Part shown: in pieces, positions 36,967 to 45,473 of the stretch | How the letters are laid out: the number at the start of each line of letters is the position of its first letter | Numbering within the stretch: position 1 is the stretch's first letter | NCBI GenBank assembly: GCA_903835005.1 | Contig: CAILLK010000014.1 | Span: 23,525-87,524 of the forward strand | DNA: 64,000 bases | From: an uncultured Bacteroidota bacterium | GTDB lineage: Bacteria > Bacteroidota > Bacteroidia > Chitinophagales > Chitinophagaceae | Reading direction: 5' to 3' | The notes under the pieces: model-generated | Told to the model about the DNA's origin: nothing | Database searches by the model: none | What the model saw: the letters and a program-made list of their open reading frames with translations, nothing else | Program-made: the position numbers and the translations under genes

Positions 36967-37917
36967 TTAATGCCACCATTTTGGTGTGCGGGTAGACACC
37001 TTGAAGCTTAATGTAATGCTTAGAGAGGAGTACTTATCTGTATATGCCGAATTACCTCGCATATTACCAGCAACATTAGGTGGTTCAAGTCCGTACCAGT
37101 AGCCTTTATCTGCTACAAGTGCAGCAGTGGCTGCCTGCGACGGACTTAAGTGTTCGGCAAAAGCAGCAGGGTCGATGTACTTACCGCTAACACCATCCAG
37201 ATACTTGGTAAAAGTATACCGGAACATATATTCTATTCCCAGGTTTACATGCTGGCCAATATCCCAGCGGTAACCTATTACCAGCGGTATTGCCGGCTGC
37301 CATAATGAAAATTGTTTAGGATAGCCTGCACCAAAACCCTGCCCTTCCAGGTCAAGGTCATAAGTTTTTACCCAATCCTGGCTTGCTGCAACTGTACTAT
37401 ATGGAGTAAAATGAAAAATTGACAAACCAAGACCAAGGAAAGGTTGCCCTCTCTTTAATGCGTTTTTACCTTCAGGGTTCAGCCTGCGAGGTGTAATCTC
37501 CATGAGTAATGTACTCTCAAAAACATCATCTTTCGCATTCTGAGCACGTGCATAACGCTGATAAGCATCCTCACCTTGCGAAGTTGCTTTTTTAGCCAAG
37601 TCGTAGTTCCATTTATCAGTGGCATATAATGCGCCATAATTGAGCTGGCCTCTGAGGCCAAACCCGGGATGGACATTATAACGGCCAAACAAACCGCCCA
37701 TAAAGGTGACTTTATCAAAATATTTACTGTTGTTATAATGGTCAATCGGCGAAGCTGTACCTACATTGCCCCAAAGGTCGCTCATACCGAAGTTCATACC
37801 AATAACCCAACCGTCTGGTTCAACATAAAGTCTGTGTGCATCTTGGGCGCTGGTTGCATAGGCTGTAGCCATACAAAATGAAAGCGCCACTAAGTTTCTG
37901 ATAACTCTGGCCTGCAT
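36967..37917 (-). CDS. Outer-membrane beta-barrel-like protein
   Basis: 316 aa. A signal peptide (ending ATSAQ) leads into alternating hydrophobic/polar strands with aromatic girdles: WVIGMNFGMSDLWGNVG, FMGGLFGRYNVHPGFGLRGQLNYG, PFLGLGLSIFHFTPY, VIGYRWDIGQHVNLGIEYMFRYTF and the closing SSLSITLSFKVSTRTPKWWH. This matches porin-family/OmpA-like beta-barrels of Bacteroidota (eight or more strands). No OmpA peptidoglycan domain is present. It is not obviously in an operon; enoyl-CoA hydratase precedes it by 31 bp on the same strand. Confidence 0.72.
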   Translation of the reverse strand: MQARVIRNLVALSFCMATAYATSAQDAHRLYVEPDGWVIGMNFGMSDLWGNVGTASPIDHYNNSKYFDKVTFMGGLFGRYNVHPGFGLRGQLNYGALYATDKWNYDLAKKATSQGEDAYQRYARAQNAKDDVFESTLLMEITPRRLNPEGKNALKRGQPFLGLGLSIFHFTPYSTVAASQDWVKTYDLDLEGQGFGAGYPKQFSLWQPAIPLVIGYRWDIGQHVNLGIEYMFRYTFTKYLDGVSGKYIDPAAFAEHLSPSQAATAALVADKGYWYGLEPPNVAGNMRGNSAYTDKYSSLSITLSFKVSTRTPKWWH

Positions 37918-37948
37918 GTACGGAAAAATTTGAGGTTGAAGTTATAAA

Positions 37949-38734
37949 TTATTTTCCTTTAAACACAGGTTTTCTTTTTTCGAGAAACGAATTAACCCCT
38001 TCTTTCATATCTTCGGTAGCAAAACATGCCCCAAAACGCTCAATTTCATTCTCGAATCCATGATGGCTGCCATTTGATGCATCGTTAATGCAGGCAATTA
38101 CCTGAGCAACTGCTATTGGCGCCTTAGACTGTATTTTTTGCAATATTTCTTTTGTTTTTGCCAGCAGTTCTTCAGGTGCAAAAACATGATTAACAAGACC
38201 AAGTGTTTTAGCATCGTCTGCTCCTACCATATCTGCCGACATAATCATTTCCATTGCCTTTCCTTTACCTACGAGCCGGGTAAGGCGCTGAGTACCGCCA
38301 TAACCGGGTATCAGACCGAGATTTACTTCCGGTTGTCCGAATTTTGCATTCGAACCTGCAACCCTGAAATGGCAGGCCATAGCCAGTTCGCAGCCACCAC
38401 CTAATGAAAAACCATTTACTGCCGCCACTATTGGCTTAGGACAGTTTTCTATTTTATCAAATACATTAGCCTGTCCTTCTCTTGCAAGGGCTGCGCCACC
38501 TTCAGCATCCAGTGAAAGAAATTCACTGATATCGGCACCTGCCACAAAAGCTTTTTCACCGGCACCGGTAATGATAACCGATTTTATTTCGCTGTTGCTA
38601 TACACTTCATCGAAAACAATTCCCAGCTCTTTAATAACATCTTTGTTCAGCGCATTCATTTTATCAGGCCTGTTCACTGTAATAATCAATGTGCCTTTCT
38701 CTAACTCTGTAAGTAATGTTTTGTACATTTTCAT
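37949..38734 (-). CDS. Enoyl-CoA hydratase/isomerase family protein
   Basis: 261 aa, a full-length crotonase. It hydrates trans-2-enoyl-CoA in fatty-acid or aromatic-acid beta-oxidation. The oxyanion-hole residues are in AFVAGADISEF and NGFSLGGGCELAMAC, and both catalytic glutamates are present (in GGGCELA and GQPEVNLGLIPGYGGTQRL). The C-terminal FLEKRKPVFKGK is canonical. It lies 53 bp downstream of the B12-binding gene on the same strand, so joint expression is likely. It might contribute to phenylacetate breakdown, but nothing here proves that. Confidence 0.92.
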   Translation of the reverse strand: MKMYKTLLTELEKGTLIITVNRPDKMNALNKDVIKELGIVFDEVYSNSEIKSVIITGAGEKAFVAGADISEFLSLDAEGGAALAREGQANVFDKIENCPKPIVAAVNGFSLGGGCELAMACHFRVAGSNAKFGQPEVNLGLIPGYGGTQRLTRLVGKGKAMEMIMSADMVGADDAKTLGLVNHVFAPEELLAKTKEILQKIQSKAPIAVAQVIACINDASNGSHHGFENEIERFGACFATEDMKEGVNSFLEKRKPVFKGK

Positions 38735-38787
38735 TTAATTTATTATTACTATTTTAAATTTATAGATTACTCCCGCATCCTATTGCC

Positions 38788-39213
38788 TCAGAACAATTCA
38801 CTTCTATGTGTCTGAACCCATGATCTGATATAATCGGCAATACCCGCAGTAGGTGCGCTTGGTGCGAACAGCCTGCCCACACCAATAGATTGCAATTGCT
38901 CCATGTCTTCTTCCGGTATAATCCCCCCCCCTGTAAGCAGCACATTGTCCAGTCCTTTTTCTTTCATCAGATGCAGTAATTTCGGGAACAGAGTCATATG
39001 CGCACCACTGAGGATGCTGATACCGATAGCATCCACATCTTCCTGCAAGGCAGTATTCACCACCATCTCAGGCGTTTGCCGGAGGCCGGTATAAATCACC
39101 TCCATGCCTGCATCCCTGAGTGATGTAGCTACAACCTTGGCTCCCCGGTCGTGCCCGTCCAGCCCTACCTTGGCAACTAAAACCCTTATTGGCCTTTGAT
39201 GATTATTGTTCAT
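38788..39213 (-). CDS. Stand-alone B12-binding domain, acyl-CoA mutase small subunit type
   Basis: 141 aa. It matches the C-terminal cobalamin-binding domain of methylmalonyl-CoA mutase: [22 protein letters not shown] holds the DxHxxG cobalamin-ligand motif (His of DGHDRG). [10 protein letters not shown] and [16 protein letters not shown] complete the flavodoxin-like fold. Such single-domain proteins act with a separate mutase large subunit (methylmalonyl-, isobutyryl- or similar). No large subunit is in the window. Enoyl-CoA hydratase follows on the same strand. Confidence 0.9.
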   Translation of the reverse strand: MNNNHQRPIRVLVAKVGLDGHDRGAKVVATSLRDAGMEVIYTGLRQTPEMVVNTALQEDVDAIGISILSGAHMTLFPKLLHLMKEKGLDNVLLTGGGIIPEEDMEQLQSIGVGRLFAPSAPTAGIADYIRSWVQTHRSELF

Positions 39214-39614
39214 TTTCCCGGATTGGGTGCCAAAAGTAAGAATTTATAGGTGGTTTGGTGCATATACTAACTAAAATCAGGTATGAGAAAAACTCATCCA
39301 GCCCCCCTGACGGAGAAGAAGTGCATTTTAATGCAAAGAAAATTTAAGATTGATAAGCTAAAAATGGTTTTTTGTCAATGGACCTAATCAATTTCCGGTA
39401 CTTATTTTCTTTTTTTCAGGTACTTTCTGATATCCACCTGATAATTATCACAATGCTATTAAATTCTAAAACATATAAACTTAAAGAAGGTATTTGTGCA
39501 GGTTCTGCTTATAAATACTTTTCACAAGCATAAAAACACGGCATTCTGATATTCTAACTACTCTTTCACATTCACTAATTCCATCCATTCCTTACATTCA
39601 CCTATATTTGTCCG
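39214..39614. other. 401-bp divergent intergenic region
   Basis: This region lies between two divergently transcribed genes. TATATTTG at 39603-39610 matches TAnnTTTG exactly but lies only 4 bases before the GTG start of the next gene, so it would imply a leaderless message or a later start. No other feature is recognisable. Confidence 0.4.
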
Positions 39615-41651
39615 GTGAGTTTTCTATATCCACTTTTTCTGGTAGCAGGGCTGGCTCTGGCTATACCGGTAATCATACACCTTTTCAACCTGCGTAAGTA
39701 TAAGGTTGTACTGTTTCCGCATACCCGTTTTCTTAAAAATATACAACTGAACAGCCGCAAGCAAAGCCAGGTGCGCTACAAATGGCTGCTTGCCATGCGC
39801 CTGCTGTTTCTGGCTACACTAATACTGGCATTTGCCCAGCCTTTTTTCAATAAGGCAAACACAAAAACAACAGCTAATAAACTACAGGTTATCTACCTCG
39901 ACAACAGCTACAGTATGAGCGCCAAAAAGGGTGCACGAAGTGTGCTGGATATAGGCAAAGAAGCTGCCCGCAAACAGGTATTACATTCAGTGCCGGGCAG
40001 CAGGTTTGTGTTTCTGACCAACGATAAACCAGCCAGTTTCAGGGCCGAGCCTGCTGATAAGGTAATCAGAGAGATAAATAATACCGATGTAAGTTCTGGT
40101 ATCAAAACAGTAAACCAGATACTCGAAACCACACAGAGTATATTGCAGAACGAAGGGGGAGGCGATGCCGATTTGTATTATTACTCAGATTTTCAGTTAA
40201 ACGCCTTTCCGGTAATGCCAGAAAAGGCACTCATGAAACACATCACCTTCTCAGGGCTGCCAGTGCAGACTGATGAAGCCGCTGATATATATATAGATAC
40301 CGCTTTTCTTACCACACCAGTTTTGCAAACAGGCAAAGGGAATGCCCTGGTGGTTAGGACACATATGACCGGGAAACCGCCAAAGGATAACCCGGTACTC
40401 AATCTGGCGATAAACGGCCAGGTGAAGAGCGCCGCATCGCTCAGTTTCAATGACAGGAATGAACGCATAGACACGCTCAGTTTCCAGGTAAATAATGCTG
40501 AGTGGCAGGACATAGAGCTCACCGTAAATGATGCCGGTATGCGTTTCGACGATACATTCCGGATATCCGCGAGAAGTTCGCCATCGTTATCTGTTCTCGT
40601 ACTCAATGAAGGGCAACCCAACCCATATATACAGGCAGCATTCAGGGCCTATAATGGTTTCCGGCTCAACCCTGTTGATATCGGCGCTGCACCAGCTTCA
40701 TGGCAAGCCTGGAAGCAATACAACCTGGTTATTCTGAACGGAATTACCCACATAGATGAGGCGATGGGCAAAACACTTAACGAGGCCCTGCTGCAGGGCC
40801 AGAGTATCTGTATTTTCCCCGGCAGAACTACCAATTTTCAATCTTTGAACGATGGGCTGAAAGCATTGGGCGATATACATTTTGATGCGCTGGATACTGC
40901 AGTTCAGACCGCCAGTTCATTGCAACAGGGCAGCGCACTTGTAAAAGACCTTTTTGAAAAGATACCCGATAATGTGCAGTTGCCTGTAGCTAACTGGCAT
41001 TACAGTATTCGAGCAGGGCTAAGTGCCAACCAGCAATCGGTACTGAGTTTCAGAAACGGCGACCCGCTGCTGGCCAGGTATACCCCATCGGGTGGGCAGC
41101 TCTATATCTGCGCTACTTCGGCCGATCTGCAATCAGGTAATTTTCCAGGTAGTTACTTTTTCACCCCCTTCCTGTATGAGATGGCCATGCAAAGCGGAGG
41201 AAGCAGCATATATGCCATTACTGAAGGCGCGCAGCAGGCGGTTTACCTGCCACTGACCAATGTAACCGAACGCAGCACAGTGCATATTTACGGCAAGAGC
41301 ATTGATATTATTCCACCCCAGCGTCCCGATGGCGCCGGCCTCGATATATTTGCCGATCAGGCAGTGCAGCAACCGGGATTTTATTCGCTCAGCGCTCCGG
41401 GCGGAGACACCACGCGTATTGCCCTGAACCAGGATAAACGGGAATCTATCATGGAATTCAGGGATATCAATGTGCTCAAAAAAGACTGGAAAGGCGATAA
41501 TATCAAATGGCTGAATATCAGTGATACCGGCCGTATTTCAGACAATGATGAGGCATTCCCCCTATGGAAGGTATGTGTAATCCTGGCACTTATAATGCTT
41601 GCAGGTGAAACGTTTCTGCTGGCAAGTAACCATAAGGTTCAAATGGCATAA
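39615..41651 (+). CDS. BatA-type N-terminal domain membrane protein
   Basis: 678 aa, starting at GTG. The first ~85 residues are the BatA/aerotolerance-type N-terminal domain: SFLYPLFLVAGLALAIPVIIHLFNLRK, VVLFPHTRFLKNI, and RLLFLATLILAFAQPFF, i.e. two membrane helices flanking a basic loop. A periplasmic or cytoplasmic region of about 550 residues follows, with a VWA-like DNSYSMSAKKG motif near residue 97, and a single helix near the C terminus (VCVILALIMLAGETFLLAS). Related proteins are common in Bacteroidota near MoxR/BatA/BatD genes, which are absent here. Function is not established. Confidence 0.8.
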   Translation: MSFLYPLFLVAGLALAIPVIIHLFNLRKYKVVLFPHTRFLKNIQLNSRKQSQVRYKWLLAMRLLFLATLILAFAQPFFNKANTKTTANKLQVIYLDNSYSMSAKKGARSVLDIGKEAARKQVLHSVPGSRFVFLTNDKPASFRAEPADKVIREINNTDVSSGIKTVNQILETTQSILQNEGGGDADLYYYSDFQLNAFPVMPEKALMKHITFSGLPVQTDEAADIYIDTAFLTTPVLQTGKGNALVVRTHMTGKPPKDNPVLNLAINGQVKSAASLSFNDRNERIDTLSFQVNNAEWQDIELTVNDAGMRFDDTFRISARSSPSLSVLVLNEGQPNPYIQAAFRAYNGFRLNPVDIGAAPASWQAWKQYNLVILNGITHIDEAMGKTLNEALLQGQSICIFPGRTTNFQSLNDGLKALGDIHFDALDTAVQTASSLQQGSALVKDLFEKIPDNVQLPVANWHYSIRAGLSANQQSVLSFRNGDPLLARYTPSGGQLYICATSADLQSGNFPGSYFFTPFLYEMAMQSGGSSIYAITEGAQQAVYLPLTNVTERSTVHIYGKSIDIIPPQRPDGAGLDIFADQAVQQPGFYSLSAPGGDTTRIALNQDKRESIMEFRDINVLKKDWKGDNIKWLNISDTGRISDNDEAFPLWKVCVILALIMLAGETFLLASNHKVQMA

Positions 41652-41816
41652 CCAACCTTAAAGCAAGGAATTACAAGCTGATGCAGGCTAACATTTTTCA
41701 GGCAAAATATTCCTTCACTGATTATTAGCTGTACCGTCCCTAACAATTGCCCGGATGCTTAGCTGTGCTTAAGATTATTACAGAATTGTTTTCCCTTCAA
41801 ATGATGTAAACGAGCC

Positions 41817-43967
41817 CTACTTCTTTTCGGCCACTAGTCCCCTGTTCTCCAGCATTGGTTCTATCTTAGGGTCACTTCCACGGAACTCGCGGAACATGGT
41901 TGCGAGATCCAGCGTATTGCCGCGGGAGAGGATCATGTCGCGGAAACGCTGACCGTTTTCGCGGGTCATGCCGCCATGTTCCTTAAACCATGCATACGCG
42001 TCATCGTCCAGCATCTCGGTCCAGAGATAGGCATAATAACCAGCTGCATAGCCGTTACTCCAGATATGCAGGAAGTAGCTGCTGCGGTAGCGTGTAGGCA
42101 CCTCATGCAGGTCGAGATGGGTTTTGTGCAATGCCTCTGTTTCGAACTGGTCTACAACCTGGCGTGGATCGGATGCCGATAATTTGTGCCATTGAATATC
42201 CAGGTTAGCTGCAGCAAGGAGTTCTGTCAATGCATAGCCTTCATTGAATGTAGCTGCTATCTTAATTTTGTCAACCAATACCTGTGGCATTAATTCACCA
42301 GTTTTATAGTGTGTGGCATAATGCTTGAACACCTGTGGCTCGCTGGCCCAATGCTCGTTGAACTGTGATGGGAACTCAACAAAGTCGCGAGCTGTAGCCG
42401 TGCCACTCAGGCTTGGGTATTGCTGGCTGGCAAAAATGCCGTGCAATCCGTGCCCGAATTCGTGAAACATAGTAGTAACATCGCTGAAACTGATCAGCGC
42501 CGGCTCACCCTCTGCAGGCTTGGTGAAATTGCATATATTATAAATAACAGGCTTGGTGCCCAGCAGTTTCGACTGGCCTACCATATTATCCATCCATGCG
42601 CCACCATTCTTGTTATCCCGTTTGAAGTAGTCGCAATAAAAAAGAGCGATGGAAGAACTGTCTTTATCAAACACCTCAAATACGCGTACATCTTTCTGGT
42701 AAACTGGTATGTCTTTACGCTCCTTGAACGTGAGGCCATACAGCTGGTTGGCTGCATAGAATATGCCATTCTGCAGCACATTATACACTTCGAAGTAAGG
42801 CTTGGTCTGGTTTTCATCCAGGTCATATTTAGCCTTGCGCACCTGCTCTGAGTAGAAGTTCCAGTCCCATGGCTCCAGTTTGAAACCGCCTTTCTGCTGG
42901 TCTATCACCTTTTGTATTTCCGAACCTTCAGCCTGGGCCTTTGCAGTGGCGGCAGGCACCAATTTCAGCAGGAAATTTTCAACAGCTTCAGGGTTCTTGG
43001 CCATCTGGTCCTGCAGTGTCCATGTGGCGAAGTTGGGGAAACCCACCAGTTTGGCTTTTTTAGCCCTTATCTCGGCAATACGTGCTATTGTGGCACGGGT
43101 ATCATTAGAGTCATTCTTCTCTGCACGGTTCCACGATGCTTCAAACAATTTCTGGCGGGTAGCCCTTACTGTTAATGATTGCAATGCCGGCTGCTGTGTA
43201 GTATTCTGGAGGGACAATAACCATTTGCCATCCATCTTTGCTGCTTTGGCATCCTTGGCAGCTGCGGCAAGTTCGCCTGCTGAAAGGCCAGCCAGTTCTG
43301 ATGAATCGCTTACCACCATCGCACCGGCTTTTGCTGCAGCCAGTAACTGATTGGTAAATTTGGCGCTCAGCGATGCTTCTTCACCATTCAGTTTCTTAAG
43401 GCTGTCTTTATCGGCATCATTAAGCTTAGCCCCTGCCAGTTCAAACTTCTGGTAATAATATTCTATAAGGCGGTTTGATTCCTGATCCAGTTTCAAAGTA
43501 GCCCGCTGGTTATATACAGCCTCAACCCGCTTAAAGAGTTTGGTATTGAGAAATATGGCATCATTAACTGCAGCCAGTTTAGGCGCCATCTCTTCCTGCA
43601 GTTTCTGTAGTTCAGGATTGGTGTTGGCGCTGGTAATCAGGCCAAAGACACCACTTACCCTGCGCAGCAACTGGCCGCTTTTCTCCAGAGCTGTAAATGT
43701 GTTCTCAAATGAAGGCGCTTCCGTATTATCAGCAATTTTTGCTACCTCATCGAGCTGCTGCTTCATGCCTTCCTCAATGGCAGGTTTGTAATCACTGTTT
43801 TTTATTTTATCAAAATCGGCAGCCTGAAATGGCAGCGTACTTGGCGCATAAAACGGATTGGATGAAGACATAGCACTGTTGGTTGCAGTTGTTTTTAAAT
43901 TGCCATTGCCACACGATGACATAAAGGTAACCAGGGCAACAATCGATAAAAATGAGAATAATTTCAT
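41817..43967 (-). CDS. M3 family metallopeptidase lipoprotein (Dcp-like)
   Basis: 716 aa from MKLFSFLSIVALVTF; an upstream in-frame start adds only three residues. The signal sequence ends in MSSC, a lipobox, so the enzyme is probably membrane-anchored in the envelope. The zinc motif MFHEFGHGLHG and the third-ligand region RDFVEFPSQFNEHW are intact, as is the family tail HIWSNGYAAGYYAYLW. M3 peptidyl-dipeptidases release dipeptides from short peptides. Monocistronic by spacing. Confidence 0.93.
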   Translation of the reverse strand: MKLFSFLSIVALVTFMSSCGNGNLKTTATNSAMSSSNPFYAPSTLPFQAADFDKIKNSDYKPAIEEGMKQQLDEVAKIADNTEAPSFENTFTALEKSGQLLRRVSGVFGLITSANTNPELQKLQEEMAPKLAAVNDAIFLNTKLFKRVEAVYNQRATLKLDQESNRLIEYYYQKFELAGAKLNDADKDSLKKLNGEEASLSAKFTNQLLAAAKAGAMVVSDSSELAGLSAGELAAAAKDAKAAKMDGKWLLSLQNTTQQPALQSLTVRATRQKLFEASWNRAEKNDSNDTRATIARIAEIRAKKAKLVGFPNFATWTLQDQMAKNPEAVENFLLKLVPAATAKAQAEGSEIQKVIDQQKGGFKLEPWDWNFYSEQVRKAKYDLDENQTKPYFEVYNVLQNGIFYAANQLYGLTFKERKDIPVYQKDVRVFEVFDKDSSSIALFYCDYFKRDNKNGGAWMDNMVGQSKLLGTKPVIYNICNFTKPAEGEPALISFSDVTTMFHEFGHGLHGIFASQQYPSLSGTATARDFVEFPSQFNEHWASEPQVFKHYATHYKTGELMPQVLVDKIKIAATFNEGYALTELLAAANLDIQWHKLSASDPRQVVDQFETEALHKTHLDLHEVPTRYRSSYFLHIWSNGYAAGYYAYLWTEMLDDDAYAWFKEHGGMTRENGQRFRDMILSRGNTLDLATMFREFRGSDPKIEPMLENRGLVAEKK

Positions 43968-44111
43968 TGCAGTCATTTTATTGGGTTGGCAAGATACAAA
44001 ATAAACATGTTACCGGCCGAGGGAACAAAAGGGTGATTTGTTTGAACTAATTTATATGCTGCCGCAACTAAACCTTTACCCCTGCTTCTGGCCGAAAATA
44101 TTTTTTATTAT

Positions 44112-44147
44112 CGTCCAAAACCATGTTTAATTATTCACTTTTGGACG
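44112..44147. repeat. 9-bp inverted repeat upstream of the ATPase pseudogene
   Basis: CGTCCAAAA (44112-44120) and TTTTGGACG (44139-44147) are perfect complements around an 18-nt loop, with ATTAT/ATAAT-like flanks. It looks like a diverged member of the unit that is repeated at 44204-44306. Confidence 0.6.
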
Positions 44148-44203
44148 ACAATAATCTAAGACAGCCCCGCACTTTATGTGTTCTGAGAAGCATAGAAATC
44201 TAT

Positions 44204-44306
44204 ATTGCGCCATAACTATACTTTTACAGATACTTGTGGCGAAATATAGATTCCTTTATTTCGCCGGAACTTATACTTTTTATGTGCTTTTGGCGAAATA
44301 CAGATT
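44204..44306. repeat. Two 54-bp repeats, each an inverted (T/G)CGCC...GGCGA unit
   Basis: Unit 1 has GCGCC at 44207-44211 and GGCGAAATA from 44238; unit 2 has TCGCC at 44261-44265 and GGCGAAATA from 44292. Both carry TATACTTTT between the arms and end in GATT. The repeat distance is exactly 54 bp for both arms. The block lies just upstream of the ATPase pseudogene start, so it is a likely promoter/operator region of that gene. Confidence 0.7.
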
Positions 44307-44347
44307 GTAAATTTAGACAAATACTATTGTATAAAATACTGAGATCA

Positions 44348-45427
44348 ATGGCAGGAGTAGCGGGCAGAGATGAAGAAAAAATAGTTCCCGCTAAAATTAA
44401 GAAATCGGGCGAAACTGAGCCGGTAGCGGTTTACGGCAGGAGGCAGGTTGGAAAACCTACCTTATCCGTACTTTTTCCAGGAGTCGGATGGCCTTTGAAC
44501 TGTCTGGCATTCACTATGCTGTTCTGAAAGCGCAAATGGAGAATTTCGCTGCAGCCTTAACCATAGCCACAGGCAGCCAGCCACTTACACCACCTGCCAC
44601 ATAGATACAGGCCTTCGCTATGCTCACCGGTTACCTTACCCCTTGTTGAAAAAACAAAGAAAGGTAATCTTCTTTGATGAGTTCCCATGGTTGAGTCCGC
44701 CCCGATCAGAGTATATGCCGGCATTAGAAAATTTCTGGAATACCTGTGCTTCACAGCAAAGCAATCTTATTGTTGTTATCTGCAGTTCGACGGCAAGCTG
44801 GATGATCAGAAGGGTGATCAATACCGGGGAGGCCTGCACAACAGGACAACCAGGTGTATCAGACTTTTACTTTTACGGTCAATGAAACCGAAACTTTCTT
44901 CATTGACCGCAAAATAAACCTAAACCAGTATCAGATACTGCAATTGTATATGGTGACGGGCGGAATACCTCAATAACTGGCTGCGGTGGGAAAAGGAGAA
45001 AGCGCGACCAAGGCAATTGACAGGACCTGTTTTACAAAAGAAGGTCTGCTGCACGATGAATTCAGAAACCTGTTTCAGTCCTTGTTCGACGATGCTGGCT
45101 GCCATATTGATGTAATCCGAGCACTGGCCAATAAAAGTATGAGCCTTACCCGCCAGGAGATTATGAAGGCCTGCAAACTGAGTACCAGCGGAGAAACTAC
45201 ACAAATACTCAATGAACTTGCAGAATCAGGTTTTATAACTCCTTATAGACCATTCGACAGAAAGGCAAAAGACCGCATCTATAAACAGACAGATGAATAT
45301 GCCCATATCTACATAAAGTTTATTGAAAACAGTAAATTTACAAAGCTGGAGCGGGTATGCCTTCGAAGGAATTTGCATGACGCCCACTCCGCAAATAAAG
45401 AATGAATTGCTGCTAAGAATACTGTAG
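44348..45427 (+). pseudogene. Decayed AAA-type ATPase gene (DUF234-like ATPase family)
   Basis: Read across frames it encodes a typical Bacteroidota ATP-binding protein: MAGVAGRDEEKI, VAVYGRRQVGK (Walker A), YLIRTF, FELSGIHYAVLKAQMENFAAAL, VIFFDEFPWLSPPRSEYM (Walker B), ALENFWNTCASQQ, GGLHNRTTRCIRL, NLNQYQILQLYMVTGGIPQ, FTKEGLLHDEFRNLF, SLTRQEIMKACKLS, and a final SWSGYAFEGICM. Lesions: one A lost in the A-run of the Walker A Lys codon (44452-44455); TAG at 44602-44604 where Trp is expected; shifts near 44640, 44815 and 44868; TAA at 44974-44976 where Tyr is expected; a small deletion and shift near 45345. About 100 C-terminal residues are missing. The gene is clearly dead. Confidence 0.88.
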
Positions 45428-45473
45428 CACCAAAAGTTGTTACTTTTATGCACACCTTAACTGATTTCCAGAA

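Noticed and set aside
36967..37917. OmpA with a peptidoglycan-binding domain
   Set aside because: The C terminus ends in a membrane strand, and no OmpA-like peptidoglycan domain follows.
44234..44527. An intact 97-aa protein
   Set aside because: Only its C-terminal part is meaningful and it ends by frameshift; it is a fragment of the ATPase pseudogene starting at 44348.
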